Assembly (NCBI GenBank): GCA_046538075.1 | Contig: JBKHJN010000005.1 | Location: 43,036-107,035 of the forward strand | Length of the DNA stretch: 64,000 nt | Origin: Desulfobacca_B sp046538075 | GTDB taxonomy: Bacteria; Desulfobacterota; Desulfobaccia; Desulfobaccales; Desulfobaccaceae | Direction: 5' to 3' | In this document: piece by piece, positions 53,209 through 61,990 of the stretch | Layout: the number at the start of each line of letters is the position of its first letter | How positions within the stretch are numbered: position 1 is the first letter of the stretch | Translations under genes and position numbers: made by a program | The notes under the pieces: generated by a model | What the model saw: only the letters and a program-made list of their open reading frames with translations | Database searches by the model: none | What the model was told of the DNA's origin: nothing

Positions 53209-53236
53209 TTGACAAGAATATTTAATTACGTATAAT
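53209..53236 (+). promoter_or_regulatory. Near-perfect sigma-70 promoter of the yceD-rpmF-fab operon
   Basis: Consensus TTGACA (53209-53214), 16-base spacer, consensus TATAAT (53231-53236), about 60 bases ahead of the yceD start. The strongest promoter seen in the window. Confidence 0.85.
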
Positions 53237-53296
53237 TAATTGTTTAAGTTTTGGCCCCATTAATACTTAATTCAATTTCCATACGCTTCAATAAAG

Positions 53297-53854
53297 ATGA
53301 CCAAAATTAGCCTGTTAAAGATTCCCATTGAAAAAATCCCTGAGGAAGGTATAGATATTCCAGTCCGGTTGGGAAGCGAGTGGTTTGCCCACTGGCTGGA
53401 CCAGGAACCAGGGCTGGAATTCTACCTGGAATCACCCCTAAAAGGCAGCATCCGGTTGGAAAAACCCGGAGACTATCTACTGGTCCGGGGGGTGCTGAAG
53501 GGAGAGTTGCGGCTTAACTGCAGCCGCTGCCTGGAGAGTTTCCTGCAATCCTTGGAGTGTCGGTTTGATCTGTTGCTCAAACCCGGCCCCCCGCCCGAAA
53601 CCGAAGAAGAACGGGAACTGTCGGCGGAAGAACTGGGAGAAGACTATTATTCCGGGGATGAGCTGGACTTAGAGCGGATTATTCAGGAACAGATTTTGTT
53701 GGCCGTACCTTTAAAGCCTTTGTGCCGGGAAGCATGCCTGGGGCTGTGCCCGCATTGTGGCATCAACCTCAATCGGGACACCTGCTCCTGCCGCGGCGTT
53801 AGATTTAACCAACCCTTTGCTGTGCTGAACAAACTGAAGAAAAGTTCCAAATAA
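53297..53854 (+). CDS. yceD: DUF177/YceD family protein
   Basis: 185 residues. The C-terminal half carries the family zinc-type motif: ELRLNCSRCLESFLQ, an acidic central segment, then PLCREACLGLCPHCGINLNRDTC. It is encoded directly upstream of rpmF in most bacteria. Members are tied to 23S rRNA accumulation. First gene of the long operon driven by the consensus promoter. Initiation is at ATG 53297; no good Shine-Dalgarno is visible. Confidence 0.9.
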   Translation: MTKISLLKIPIEKIPEEGIDIPVRLGSEWFAHWLDQEPGLEFYLESPLKGSIRLEKPGDYLLVRGVLKGELRLNCSRCLESFLQSLECRFDLLLKPGPPPETEEERELSAEELGEDYYSGDELDLERIIQEQILLAVPLKPLCREACLGLCPHCGINLNRDTCSCRGVRFNQPFAVLNKLKKSSK

Positions 53855-53865
53855 GGAGTTCTGAC

Positions 53866-54048
53866 GTGGCCTTACCCAAACACAAAAAATCCATCTCCAA
53901 ACGTAATATGCGGCGGTCCCATCAGGGTCTCACCCTGCCGAACCTGGCGGTCTGCCCGCAATGCAATGAATACCGACTCCCGCATCATGCCTGCCCGCAT
54001 TGTGGCTTTTACAAAGGGCGGCGGGTAATGCCGCAGTCGGAATCTTGA
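53866..54048 (+). CDS. rpmF: 50S ribosomal protein L32
   Basis: 60 residues, GTG start behind aaggag. L32 signature MALPKHKKSISKRNMRRSHQ, with zinc-type CPQCNEY and HACPHCGFYKGR (four Cys form). Normally followed by plsX and fabH; here an acyl-CoA dehydrogenase gene comes 10 bases later. Confidence 0.97.
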   Translation: MALPKHKKSISKRNMRRSHQGLTLPNLAVCPQCNEYRLPHHACPHCGFYKGRRVMPQSES

Positions 54049-54058
54049 GGACCGGCTG

Positions 54059-55219
54059 ATGGAGTATATGCTGACCGAAGAGCAGAAAATGCTCCAGGAG
54101 TTGGCTCAACAAATCGCCGAAGAGCGCATTAAGCCGGTGCGGGCGGAATTGGACGAAGAGGAACGCTTCCCCGACGAGATCGTCCAGGACCTGGCCCAAG
54201 CCGATCTGTTTGGGGTCATCATCCCCGAGGCTTACGGCGGATTGGGGCTGGGATGTCTGGAAAACTGTCTGGTCCTGGAAGCCTTAAGCAGTGCCTGTGT
54301 CGGGGTGGCCACCACCTTTGCCGCCAGTTTTTTGGGAGCTTATCCCATCTTACTTTACGGCTCGGAAGCTCAAAAAAGCCGCTATCTGCCGGAGTTGGCC
54401 CAGGGCGAAAAACTGGCTGCCTTTGCCCTGACCGAATCCCAGGCCGGCAGCGACGCCGGGGCCATTCAGACCACGGCCGTCAAAGACAACGACCACTACG
54501 TCTTAAACGGCACCAAGCAATGGATCACCAATGCCGGAGAAGCCGGAACCTACTCGGTCATTGCCATGACCGATAAGGCTAAAGGGTCCCGCGGGGCCAG
54601 TGCCTTTATTGTCGAGGCCAGCGATCCCGGCGTTTCCTTCGGGAAAAAAGAGAAAAAGATGGGCATCCGCTCCTCCGCCACCCGGGAGATCATCTTCCAG
54701 AACTGCCGCATCCCGGCCGACCGGCGGCTCGGTAAGGAGGGGATGGGGTTTATCATCGCCCTCAAGACCCTGGACTACTCCCGACCCGGCGTCGGGTCCC
54801 TGGCGGTGGGGCTGGCCCAGGGGGCTTTGGAGGAATCAGTGCACTTTGCCCGCCAGCGCCATCAATTCGGAACCCCGATCATCACCTTCCAGGCCATCCA
54901 GCATATGCTGGCGGATATGGCCACCGAACTGGAAGCGGCCCGCGCCCTGGTCTATGCCGTGGCCCGGTATATCGACAGTCAACCCAAAGATTTTACCAAA
55001 CAGTCGGCCATGGCCAAGCTGTTCCCTACTGACGTCGCCATGCGGGTGACCACCGACGCGGTCCAGATCTTGGCAGGCCACGGCTATATGCGGGAGTATC
55101 CGGTGGAGAAGATGATGCGGGATGCCAAGATCTTGCAGATCTTCGAGGGCACCAATCAGATTCAGCGCAACATCATCGGCCAAGCGTTAAACAAAGAATT
55201 CAGCAAAAAAAGGAAATAA
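54059..55219 (+). CDS. Acyl-CoA dehydrogenase
   Basis: 386 residues, full length. FAD-binding and substrate motifs: FALTESQAGSDAGAIQTTA, NGTKQWITNAGEAG and the C-terminal GHGYMREYPVEKMMRDAKIL and IFEGTNQIQR with the catalytic-base Glu position of short-chain/butyryl-type enzymes. It interconverts acyl- and enoyl-CoA and passes electrons to ETF. etfB and etfA follow directly, forming a complete dehydrogenase-ETF set placed between rpmF and fabG. Substrate chain length not determinable. Confidence 0.95.
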   Translation: MEYMLTEEQKMLQELAQQIAEERIKPVRAELDEEERFPDEIVQDLAQADLFGVIIPEAYGGLGLGCLENCLVLEALSSACVGVATTFAASFLGAYPILLYGSEAQKSRYLPELAQGEKLAAFALTESQAGSDAGAIQTTAVKDNDHYVLNGTKQWITNAGEAGTYSVIAMTDKAKGSRGASAFIVEASDPGVSFGKKEKKMGIRSSATREIIFQNCRIPADRRLGKEGMGFIIALKTLDYSRPGVGSLAVGLAQGALEESVHFARQRHQFGTPIITFQAIQHMLADMATELEAARALVYAVARYIDSQPKDFTKQSAMAKLFPTDVAMRVTTDAVQILAGHGYMREYPVEKMMRDAKILQIFEGTNQIQRNIIGQALNKEFSKKRK

Positions 55220-55255
55220 TCAAATAGTCGTCCTCCCCGACCCCCAATCCCCTTA

Positions 55256-56041
55256 ATGAAGATCATCGTTTGTATAAAACAGGTACCCGAGACTCAGGAA
55301 ATCCGGCTAGACCCGGTCACCCACACCCTGCAGCGGGAAGGGGTGAAGAGCATCATCAACCCTTTTGACCTCTATGCCCTGGAAGAGGGCCTGAGGGTCC
55401 GGGAGCGCCAGGGCGGCACGGTAACGGTGCTCAGCATGGGTCCGCCCCAGGCCGAAGCCGCCCTGCGGGAGGCCCTAACCTATGGGGCGGATGCCGCAGT
55501 GCTGTTGTCCGACCGGGCCTTTGCCGGGGCCGACACCTGGGCCACCGCCTATACCCTGGCCCGGGGCATCACCAAGTTGGGCGGGGCTGACCTGATCCTC
55601 TGCGGCAAGCAGGCCATTGACGGGGACACCGCCCAGGTGGGGCCGGAGATGGCGGCTTTCCTGGACATCCCTTATGTCGCCTGGGCCCGTAAGTTGACTT
55701 TTACCGCACCAGACGTCCTCCAGGTGGAGCGCCTGTTAGACCACGGCTATGATGGGGTAGAAGTGCGGCTGCCGGCCCTGATCACCGTGGTCAAGGAAAT
55801 CAACGAACCCCGGGTGCCGTCTTTTAAGGCCAAGCTGCGGGCCAAAAGCCATAAAATCCCGGTCCTCGGCCTCGAAGATTTAGGGCTGAACCCCGATCAG
55901 GTCGGGCTGCCCGGTTCTTTTACCCAGGTGGTCAAGGTCTTTCCGCCCCCGGCCCGGGGCGCTAGGGAGCTGTGGGAAGGAGCCCCGACGGAGCTGGCCA
56001 ACCGGTTGTGGACGCGTTTACAGGAAATGAAACTGGGTTAA
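55256..56041 (+). CDS. etfB: Electron transfer flavoprotein beta subunit
   Basis: 261 residues. VCIKQVPETQEIRLDP at the N-terminus, ILCGKQAIDGDTAQVGPEMA in the centre (pattern shared with anaerobic, often bifurcating ETFs) and VKEINEPRVPSFKAKLRAKS. It pairs with EtfA to accept electrons from the acyl-CoA dehydrogenase. No Shine-Dalgarno is visible before the ATG at 55256. 36 bases after the dehydrogenase gene. Confidence 0.95.
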   Translation: MKIIVCIKQVPETQEIRLDPVTHTLQREGVKSIINPFDLYALEEGLRVRERQGGTVTVLSMGPPQAEAALREALTYGADAAVLLSDRAFAGADTWATAYTLARGITKLGGADLILCGKQAIDGDTAQVGPEMAAFLDIPYVAWARKLTFTAPDVLQVERLLDHGYDGVEVRLPALITVVKEINEPRVPSFKAKLRAKSHKIPVLGLEDLGLNPDQVGLPGSFTQVVKVFPPPARGARELWEGAPTELANRLWTRLQEMKLG

Positions 56042-56083
56042 AAACGACAGAGTTTATGTAATTAACCATGGAGGAGCAAAACA

Positions 56084-56125
56084 ATGAGCTTTTTCTCCCC
56101 ATTGATTAGACTTCCTGCTGAGTAA
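56084..56125 (+). CDS. 13-codon leader ORF coupled to etfA
   Basis: ATG at 56084 sits 7 bases after a strong ggaggag (56070-56076) and encodes MSFFSPLIRLPAE, ending in TAA immediately followed by the etfA ATG. etfA itself has no Shine-Dalgarno of its own, so translation likely reaches it by termination-reinitiation from this short ORF. The peptide may have no function. Confidence 0.55.
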   Translation: MSFFSPLIRLPAE

Positions 56126-57316
56126 ATGGCGATTATTGTTTATCTAGACAAATGCACCGCCTGTGGCCTGTGCGTCGAGGCTTGCCCCTTTGGGGTGCTG
56201 CGGCTGGAAGGCGACCGGCTGATCGTTGAAGAAGGCTGTAATCTCTGCGGCGCCTGCGTCGAGGTCTGTGAATTCGGAGCCTTGTCTCTGCCCGAAACCG
56301 AAGGGGCGGAGCCGCGGCCGGCGGTGCCTCCGGATGGCATCTGGGTGTTTGCCGAGCAACGCCGCGGCCGGCTGGCCCCGGTCGTCCTGGAGCTGTTGGG
56401 GGAAGCCCGGCGCTTGGCCGAAACCCTACAGGTGCCGGTCAGCGCCGTGCTGTTCGGACATCAGCTTGCGGACCTGGCCGCGGAGCTAAGCGCCGCAGGA
56501 GCAGATAAAGTTTATGTGGTGGACCACCCGCGGTTGGCGGAATTCCTGGAAGAGCCTTATGCCCAAGCCCTGACCGACCTGGCCCGGCGCTACCAGCCGG
56601 AGATCATTCTGGCCGGGGCGACTTATCCGGGGCGGGCCTTTATCCCCCGGGTGGCGGCAGCCCTGGACACCGGGCTGACTGCCGACTGCACCGCCTTTGA
56701 CCTGGATTTAGAAAAACGCCTGCTGCTCCAGACCCGGCCGGCCTTCGGGGGCAACATCATGGCTACCATCATCACCCCCCGATCTTTCCCGCAGATGGCC
56801 ACGGTGCGGCCGCGAGTGATGAAACGCCGGGAGCTAGAGTCCGGTCGGAACGGCCAGGTGGTGCCGCTGCAGGTGGCTGCCCTGGATACACCGGGCAAGA
56901 GCCGTTTTTTACAGACAGTGGCCGAAATGACCGAGGCGGTGCCCTTGGGCGAGGCCGAGGTGATCGTCGCCGGAGGCCGGGGCTTGCAAGATGGCAAGCA
57001 TTTTAATCTCTTGGAAGAATTGGCCGAACTGCTGGGGGGCGCCATCGGCGCCACCCGGGGGGCGGTCGATGCCGGCTGGATTTCTTATCCCCACCAGATC
57101 GGCCAGACCGGCAAGACCGTATCTCCCAAGCTTTACATTGCCTGCGGCATCTCGGGCGCGGCCCAACATCTGGTGGGCATCCAGTCCTCCGACTCTATTG
57201 TGGCCATTAACGCCGATCCCCAGGCGCCGATCTTTCAGATCGCCGATGTCGGCCTGGTCGGAGACTTGTTTGAGATCATCCCGGCCCTGATTCAGGAAAT
57301 CAAGGCCAGCCGATAA
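56126..57316 (+). CDS. etfA: Electron transfer flavoprotein alpha subunit with N-terminal 2x[4Fe-4S] ferredoxin domain
   Basis: 396 residues. Residues 1-55 are a ferredoxin with two clusters (C10/C13/C16/C20 and C38/C41/C44/C48: CTACGLCVEACPFG, CNLCGACVEVC). The rest is EtfA: ATYPGRAFIPRVAAALDTGL, and the FAD domain GAVDAGWISYPHQIGQTGKT, VSPKLYIACGISGAAQHLVG and IVAINADPQAPIFQIADVG. Ferredoxin-fused EtfA occurs in the caffeyl-CoA reductase complex, which bifurcates electrons to ferredoxin. That suggests, but does not prove, bifurcation here. Translation probably depends on the leader ORF just before it. Confidence 0.95.
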   Translation: MAIIVYLDKCTACGLCVEACPFGVLRLEGDRLIVEEGCNLCGACVEVCEFGALSLPETEGAEPRPAVPPDGIWVFAEQRRGRLAPVVLELLGEARRLAETLQVPVSAVLFGHQLADLAAELSAAGADKVYVVDHPRLAEFLEEPYAQALTDLARRYQPEIILAGATYPGRAFIPRVAAALDTGLTADCTAFDLDLEKRLLLQTRPAFGGNIMATIITPRSFPQMATVRPRVMKRRELESGRNGQVVPLQVAALDTPGKSRFLQTVAEMTEAVPLGEAEVIVAGGRGLQDGKHFNLLEELAELLGGAIGATRGAVDAGWISYPHQIGQTGKTVSPKLYIACGISGAAQHLVGIQSSDSIVAINADPQAPIFQIADVGLVGDLFEIIPALIQEIKASR

Positions 57317-57325
57317 GGAGCGTCA

Positions 57326-58072
57326 GTGAGCGAGATTAAGCGGGTAGCGGTAATAACCGGGGCCTCACGCGGCATCGGCCGGGCCTGTGCGCTGGCCTTG
57401 GCCCAACCCCAGAGCAGAATTTATATTAATGATGTGGCCAACTGGGACGAAGCCGAGCACACCCGCCATGCCGTGCAGGACCAGGGGGCCCAGGCCGAGG
57501 TGGTGGGTTTTGATGTCGCGGATTTTCAAGCCGTAAGCGCCGCCTTGGAGCAGATCACCAAAAGCTGCGGCCGTTTGGACATTCTGGTCAACAATGCCGG
57601 CATCGTCCAGGACAATCTGGTAGTGCGGATGAAGGAGGAGCAGTGGGACCGGGTTCTGGCGGTCAACCTCAAAGGGGCCTACAATTGTATCCGGGCCGCG
57701 GCCCGCCCTATGCTCAAACAACATTGGGGCCGTATTATCAACATTTCTTCCATAGTCGGGGTCATGGGCAACCCGGGCCAGGCCAATTACGTGGCCTCCA
57801 AGGCCGGGCTGATTGGCCTGACCAAGGCGGTGGCCTTGGAACTGGCCTCCCGGCAGATCACCGTCAACGCCATAGCCCCAGGATTTATCGCCACCGAAAT
57901 GACCGAGGCGCTGCCGGAGAAGATCCAGGCCGAAATGCTGGCCCAGATTCCCCTGAATCGCTTTGGCACCCCTGAAGAAGTGGCCGCGGTGGTGGCCTTC
58001 CTGGCCTCTGAGGCCGCCGCCTATATCACCGGCCAGGTTATCCATATTAATGGCGGCATGCTTATGGTATAA
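57326..58072 (+). CDS. fabG: 3-oxoacyl-[ACP] reductase
   Basis: 248 residues, GTG start behind aaggag. Short-chain dehydrogenase: TGASRGIG coenzyme loop, VNNAGI, catalytic Ser in INISSIVGVMG and Tyr-Lys in YVASKAGLIGL. Length and C-terminal SEAAAYITGQVIHINGGM match FabG, which reduces beta-ketoacyl-ACP with NADPH. Position just before acpP and fabF confirms the role. Confidence 0.95.
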   Translation: MSEIKRVAVITGASRGIGRACALALAQPQSRIYINDVANWDEAEHTRHAVQDQGAQAEVVGFDVADFQAVSAALEQITKSCGRLDILVNNAGIVQDNLVVRMKEEQWDRVLAVNLKGAYNCIRAAARPMLKQHWGRIINISSIVGVMGNPGQANYVASKAGLIGLTKAVALELASRQITVNAIAPGFIATEMTEALPEKIQAEMLAQIPLNRFGTPEEVAAVVAFLASEAAAYITGQVIHINGGMLMV

Positions 58073-58161
58073 ATGAGGCTGAACCTCGATCGAATGAGAA
58101 TTACAGGTTTTATAGATTAGACTATCTCGCAAGCATTTTCATATTGAGGAGGTAAGGACCG

Positions 58162-58395
58162 ATGGCGTCCATTGAGGAACGGGTAGTGGAACTGATCACT
58201 AATCAGTTGGGTGTGGAAAAATCGGAGGTCGTTCCCGAGGCGACTTTTGTGGATGACCTGGGAGCGGATTCCCTTGATCTGGTTGAATTAATCATGGCCA
58301 TGGAAGAAGAGTTCGACCTGGAGATTGCCGACGAGGAGGCCGAAAAGTTGCGGACCGTCCAGGATGTCATTAACTATATCAAGGCTCATGCCTAA
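58162..58395 (+). CDS. acpP: Acyl carrier protein
   Basis: 77 residues. The phosphopantetheine Ser is S37 in DLGADSLDLVEL. Highly acidic, four-helix ACP with VEKSEVVPEATFVDDLGAD before the site. Carries growing acyl chains. Shine-Dalgarno gaggaggt. Confidence 0.97.
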   Translation: MASIEERVVELITNQLGVEKSEVVPEATFVDDLGADSLDLVELIMAMEEEFDLEIADEEAEKLRTVQDVINYIKAHA

Positions 58396-58461
58396 CGGGT
58401 TGCCCCCTCAGGTTTTTTCCCTTACTATGGCTTTTGGGACAATTAAGGAGAAACTGACTAC

Positions 58462-59700
58462 ATGAGTGCTAGGGTGGTAATCACCGGCTTGGGCCTGATC
58501 ACGCCTTTGGGAATCGGGGTGGTAGCTTCCTGGCAGAACTTGCTGGCGGGACACTCGGGCATCGGGCCCATTACCCGATTTCCGACTAATGGCTTCGACA
58601 CTACTATTGCCGGAGAAGTCTCGGGCTTTGAACCGGCAGAATTCATTCCGGCCAAGCTGGCCCGCCGGACCGATCTGTTCAGCCAGTTTGCCCTGGCCGC
58701 GGCAGTGTTGGCCATGCAAGACGCGGGGCTGACCATTACTCCGGAACAGAGTCCCCAGATCGGGACTATTGTCGGCTGTGGGCTGGGTGGGCTGAGTACT
58801 ATTGAAAAGTATCACGCCCTTCTGTTGGAAAAAGGTCCCCGCAAGGTCAGCCCGTTTTTTATTCCCATGTTGATCGCCAATATGGCCCCGGGGTTGGTGG
58901 CCATGCATTTCGGTGCCCAAGGCCCCAATACCTCGACGGTGACCGCTTGTGCCTCGGGGGCGCATGCCATCGGCGATGCCTTCAAAGTCATTCAACGGGG
59001 AGCCGCCAAGGTGATGATCACCGGCGGCGTCGAAGCAGTGATTACTCCGCTGGCGATTGCTGGATTCAATTCCATGAAGGCCCTGTCAACCCGGAATGAC
59101 GAGCCTCAGAAGGCCTCCCGGCCCTTTGATCGGGACCGGGATGGCTTTGTGGTCGGTGAGGGCGGAGGCATCCTGATCCTGGAAGAATTGGAATTTGCCC
59201 GGCGGCGGGGGGCCAAGATTTATGGCGAAATCATCGGTTATGGCATGTCGGGGGATGCTTATCATATGACCGCCCCTTCTCCGGATGGCAGCGGCGCCGT
59301 GCTCTGTATGCAGCAGGCTCTGGAGGATGCCAAAATCAGCATTGATGAAGTAGATTATATTAATGCCCACGGCACTTCCACCCCGCTCAATGACCTGTCC
59401 GAAACCCTGGCCCTGAAAAAGGTCTTCGGACCGCGGGCCTACCGGATTCCGATCAGCGCCACCAAGTCCATGACCGGACACCTGCTGGGCGGGGCCGGAG
59501 CCATTGAAGCCATCTTTACGGTGCTCGGCCTGCAACACGGCATCCTGCCACCGACGATCAATTACGAACATCCTGACCCCCAGTGCGACCTCGATTATGT
59601 CCCTAATCAGGCCCGGGAAATGCCGATTCGGATTGCCATGTCCAATTCTTTCGGATTTGGGGGTACCAATGCCGTGCTCCTTTTCAAACGATTTGAGTGA
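58462..59700 (+). CDS. fabF: 3-oxoacyl-[ACP] synthase II
   Basis: 412 residues, thiolase fold. Catalytic Cys163 (VTACASGAHAIG), His in NAHGTSTPLNDLSE and His in KSMTGHLLGGAGAIEA give the Cys-His-His triad of elongating FabF/FabB enzymes. The C-terminus NSFGFGGTNAVLLFKRF is standard. Extends acyl-ACP using malonyl-ACP. The stop codon is shared with the rpiB start (TGATG). Confidence 0.97.
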   Translation: MSARVVITGLGLITPLGIGVVASWQNLLAGHSGIGPITRFPTNGFDTTIAGEVSGFEPAEFIPAKLARRTDLFSQFALAAAVLAMQDAGLTITPEQSPQIGTIVGCGLGGLSTIEKYHALLLEKGPRKVSPFFIPMLIANMAPGLVAMHFGAQGPNTSTVTACASGAHAIGDAFKVIQRGAAKVMITGGVEAVITPLAIAGFNSMKALSTRNDEPQKASRPFDRDRDGFVVGEGGGILILEELEFARRRGAKIYGEIIGYGMSGDAYHMTAPSPDGSGAVLCMQQALEDAKISIDEVDYINAHGTSTPLNDLSETLALKKVFGPRAYRIPISATKSMTGHLLGGAGAIEAIFTVLGLQHGILPPTINYEHPDPQCDLDYVPNQAREMPIRIAMSNSFGFGGTNAVLLFKRFE

Positions 59701-60176
59701 TGATGGAAACTATCATTATCGGCTGCGACCATGCCGGCTACAGTCTGAAGCAGGAAATTCTACCAGTTCTGAATAGCCTCAATCTCCAGGTTGAGGATAT
59801 GGGTTGTTATAACCAAGACTCGGTTGATTATCCCATCTATGCCCAGAAAGTCATCCAGTCCTTGCAGGCCCGACCAGGCAGCCGGGGAATCCTGATCTGC
59901 GGCACCGGCTTGGGGATGTCAATTATGGCGAACCGTTGCCCTGGCATCCGGGCTGCCCTGTGTTATAATATTTATGCGGCCATGATGAGCCGCCAACATA
60001 ATGATAGCAATGTCCTGGTCCTGGGCGGGCGGGTTACGGGTTCGGGGCTGGCCCGGGAGATTATCCGGGTCTGGCTGGCCACGCCTTTTGAGGGCGGCCG
60101 TCACCAGGAGCGCTTGGACCTGATAGAACGCCTGGGCTGCAAATTTAGCTGCCCGGAACCAGGGACCGACACATGA
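59700..60176 (+). CDS. rpiB: Ribose-5-phosphate isomerase B
   Basis: 158 residues from ATG at 59700. GCDHAGYSLKQEI start, catalytic Cys in GILICGTGLGMSIMANR, phosphate-binding region NDSNVLVLGGR. It interconverts ribose 5-phosphate and ribulose 5-phosphate. Lies between fabF and glyA, a common deltaproteobacterial order. Overlaps glyA by 4 bases. Confidence 0.95.
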   Translation: MMETIIIGCDHAGYSLKQEILPVLNSLNLQVEDMGCYNQDSVDYPIYAQKVIQSLQARPGSRGILICGTGLGMSIMANRCPGIRAALCYNIYAAMMSRQHNDSNVLVLGGRVTGSGLAREIIRVWLATPFEGGRHQERLDLIERLGCKFSCPEPGTDT

Positions 60177-61423
60177 CCTCGCTGGCTCAAACCGATCCCG
60201 AAATCTTTGCCGCTATCGAGCAGGAACGCGACCGGCAGACCCATAAACTAGAGTTAATCGCCTCGGAAAACTTTGTCAGTGACGCGGTCTTGGAAGCCCA
60301 GGGGTCGATCCTGACCCACAAATACGCCGAAGGCTATCCCGGCCGGCGTTATTACGGCGGCTGTGAATACGTCGACCAGGCGGAAAATCTGGCTCTGACC
60401 CGGGTCAAGCAATTATTCCAGGCGGAATATGCCAATGTGCAGCCCCACTCCGGGACCCAGGCCAACATGGGGGTCTATTTTGCCGTTATGGCCCCGGGGG
60501 ATACGATATTGGGCATGGATCTGGCCCACGGCGGACATCTATCCCATGGGGCCACCAAGAATTTTTCCGGGCAACTCTACCACTCCATCACTTATGGGCT
60601 GAAGCGGGAGACCGGGGAGATCGATTTTGAGTCTGTGGAATCTTTGTTACAGCAACACCGGCCCAAAATTTTAGTGGCCGGGGCCAGCGCCTACCCCCGG
60701 ACGATAGAATTTGCTCGCTTCGGACGCCTAGCCCGGGAATACCAAACCTATCTGATGGTTGACATCGCTCACATTGCCGGCATCATTGCCGCCGGGCTGC
60801 ATCCCTCCCCGGTACCGGAGGCCGACTTCGTCACTTCGACCACCCATAAGACTTTACGGGGGCCGCGCGGCGGCCTGATCCTGGCCCGGGCAAAATATGG
60901 GAAAGTACTGGATAGCCAGATCTTTCCGGGCATCCAGGGCGGGCCCCTGATGCACACCATCGCTGCCAAAGCCGTGGCCTTCAAGGAGGCCTTGCGCCCG
61001 TCCTTCAAAACCTATCAGCAGCAAATCCTTACCAATGCCCGGACTATGGCGGCGGAATTCAATCGTCGCGGTTATCCGCTGGTCTCAGGGGGCACTGACA
61101 ACCACCTGCTGCTGCTGGATCTGAGTTCCACCGATCTGACCGGGCAGACGGCCGAAAAGGCCCTGGATCAGGCCGGCATCACCGTTAATAAAAATGCCGT
61201 CCCCTTTGATCCCCGCCCTCCCATGGTGACCAGCGGCATCCGCATCGGCACCCCGGCGGTGACCACCCGGGGAATGAAAGAAGCTGAGATGCGGGTAATA
61301 GTAGAGCTGATCCACCAGGTGTTGTCTGATCCCACCGACAGTTCCCGCTTGCAGCGCATCCGGGCCCAGGTAAAGGATTTCTGCCACCAGTATCCGTTAT
61401 TTTCCCCGGAGTGGGAAGTTTGA
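60173..61423 (+). CDS. glyA: Serine hydroxymethyltransferase
   Basis: 416 residues. PLP enzyme with the Schiff-base Lys in VTSTTHKTLRGPRGG; substrate loops ELIASENFVSDAVLEAQGS and YYGGCEYVDQAENLA; HSGTQANMGVYF. Interconverts serine and glycine with tetrahydrofolate. ATG overlaps the rpiB stop (ATGA). Confidence 0.98.
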   Translation: MTSLAQTDPEIFAAIEQERDRQTHKLELIASENFVSDAVLEAQGSILTHKYAEGYPGRRYYGGCEYVDQAENLALTRVKQLFQAEYANVQPHSGTQANMGVYFAVMAPGDTILGMDLAHGGHLSHGATKNFSGQLYHSITYGLKRETGEIDFESVESLLQQHRPKILVAGASAYPRTIEFARFGRLAREYQTYLMVDIAHIAGIIAAGLHPSPVPEADFVTSTTHKTLRGPRGGLILARAKYGKVLDSQIFPGIQGGPLMHTIAAKAVAFKEALRPSFKTYQQQILTNARTMAAEFNRRGYPLVSGGTDNHLLLLDLSSTDLTGQTAEKALDQAGITVNKNAVPFDPRPPMVTSGIRIGTPAVTTRGMKEAEMRVIVELIHQVLSDPTDSSRLQRIRAQVKDFCHQYPLFSPEWEV

Positions 61424-61510
61424 GGCAGAGAGATCACATAAGTTTAGCCAATGTAGTCTTTGTTCCTCTAAGTTGATTCTATTAATTGAAGAAGTTGAAA
61501 ATCTTTAGCC

Positions 61511-61990
61511 ATGCGTTGTCCTTATTGTCGCAGCAGTAGAACCCGGGTGTTGGACTCCCGCATCAGCCGGGAGGCCAACGCCATCAGACGGCGGCGGGAG
61601 TGTCTGGACTGTAAACGACGGTTCACGACCTATGAAAAAGTCGAAGACATCACCCCCCTGGTAATTAAAAAGGATGGCCGGCGGGAAGCCTTCAATCGCA
61701 GCAAGATCTATGAAGGCATCAAAAAGGCCTGCGAGAAGCGGCCGGTCAGTATAGATGACATTGAACATTTTATTGACTGTCTCGAGCGGGAGCTCCAGGA
61801 AAGCGGCAAGAAAGAGGTGCCTTCCTCGCTGATCGGGGAAAAAGTCATGGACCAGTTGCGTCAATGGGATGATGTGGCCTATGTGCGTTTTGCTTCAGTC
61901 TACCGCCATTTTAGTGATATTACCGATTTCATGGATGAACTAAAGCAACTGCTCGAGAGCAAGACAGCCCCGCCGACCGATTCATCCTGA
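61511..61990 (+). CDS. nrdR: Transcriptional repressor NrdR
   Basis: 159 residues: zinc ribbon C3/C6/C31/C34 (MRCPYCRSSRTRVLDSR and ECLDCKRRFTTYE), then an ATP-cone domain (VIKKDGRREAFNRSKIYEGI). It represses ribonucleotide reductase operons in response to dATP/ATP. No NrdR boxes were sought. Overlaps ribD by one base (TGATG). Confidence 0.97.
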   Translation: MRCPYCRSSRTRVLDSRISREANAIRRRRECLDCKRRFTTYEKVEDITPLVIKKDGRREAFNRSKIYEGIKKACEKRPVSIDDIEHFIDCLERELQESGKKEVPSSLIGEKVMDQLRQWDDVAYVRFASVYRHFSDITDFMDELKQLLESKTAPPTDSS

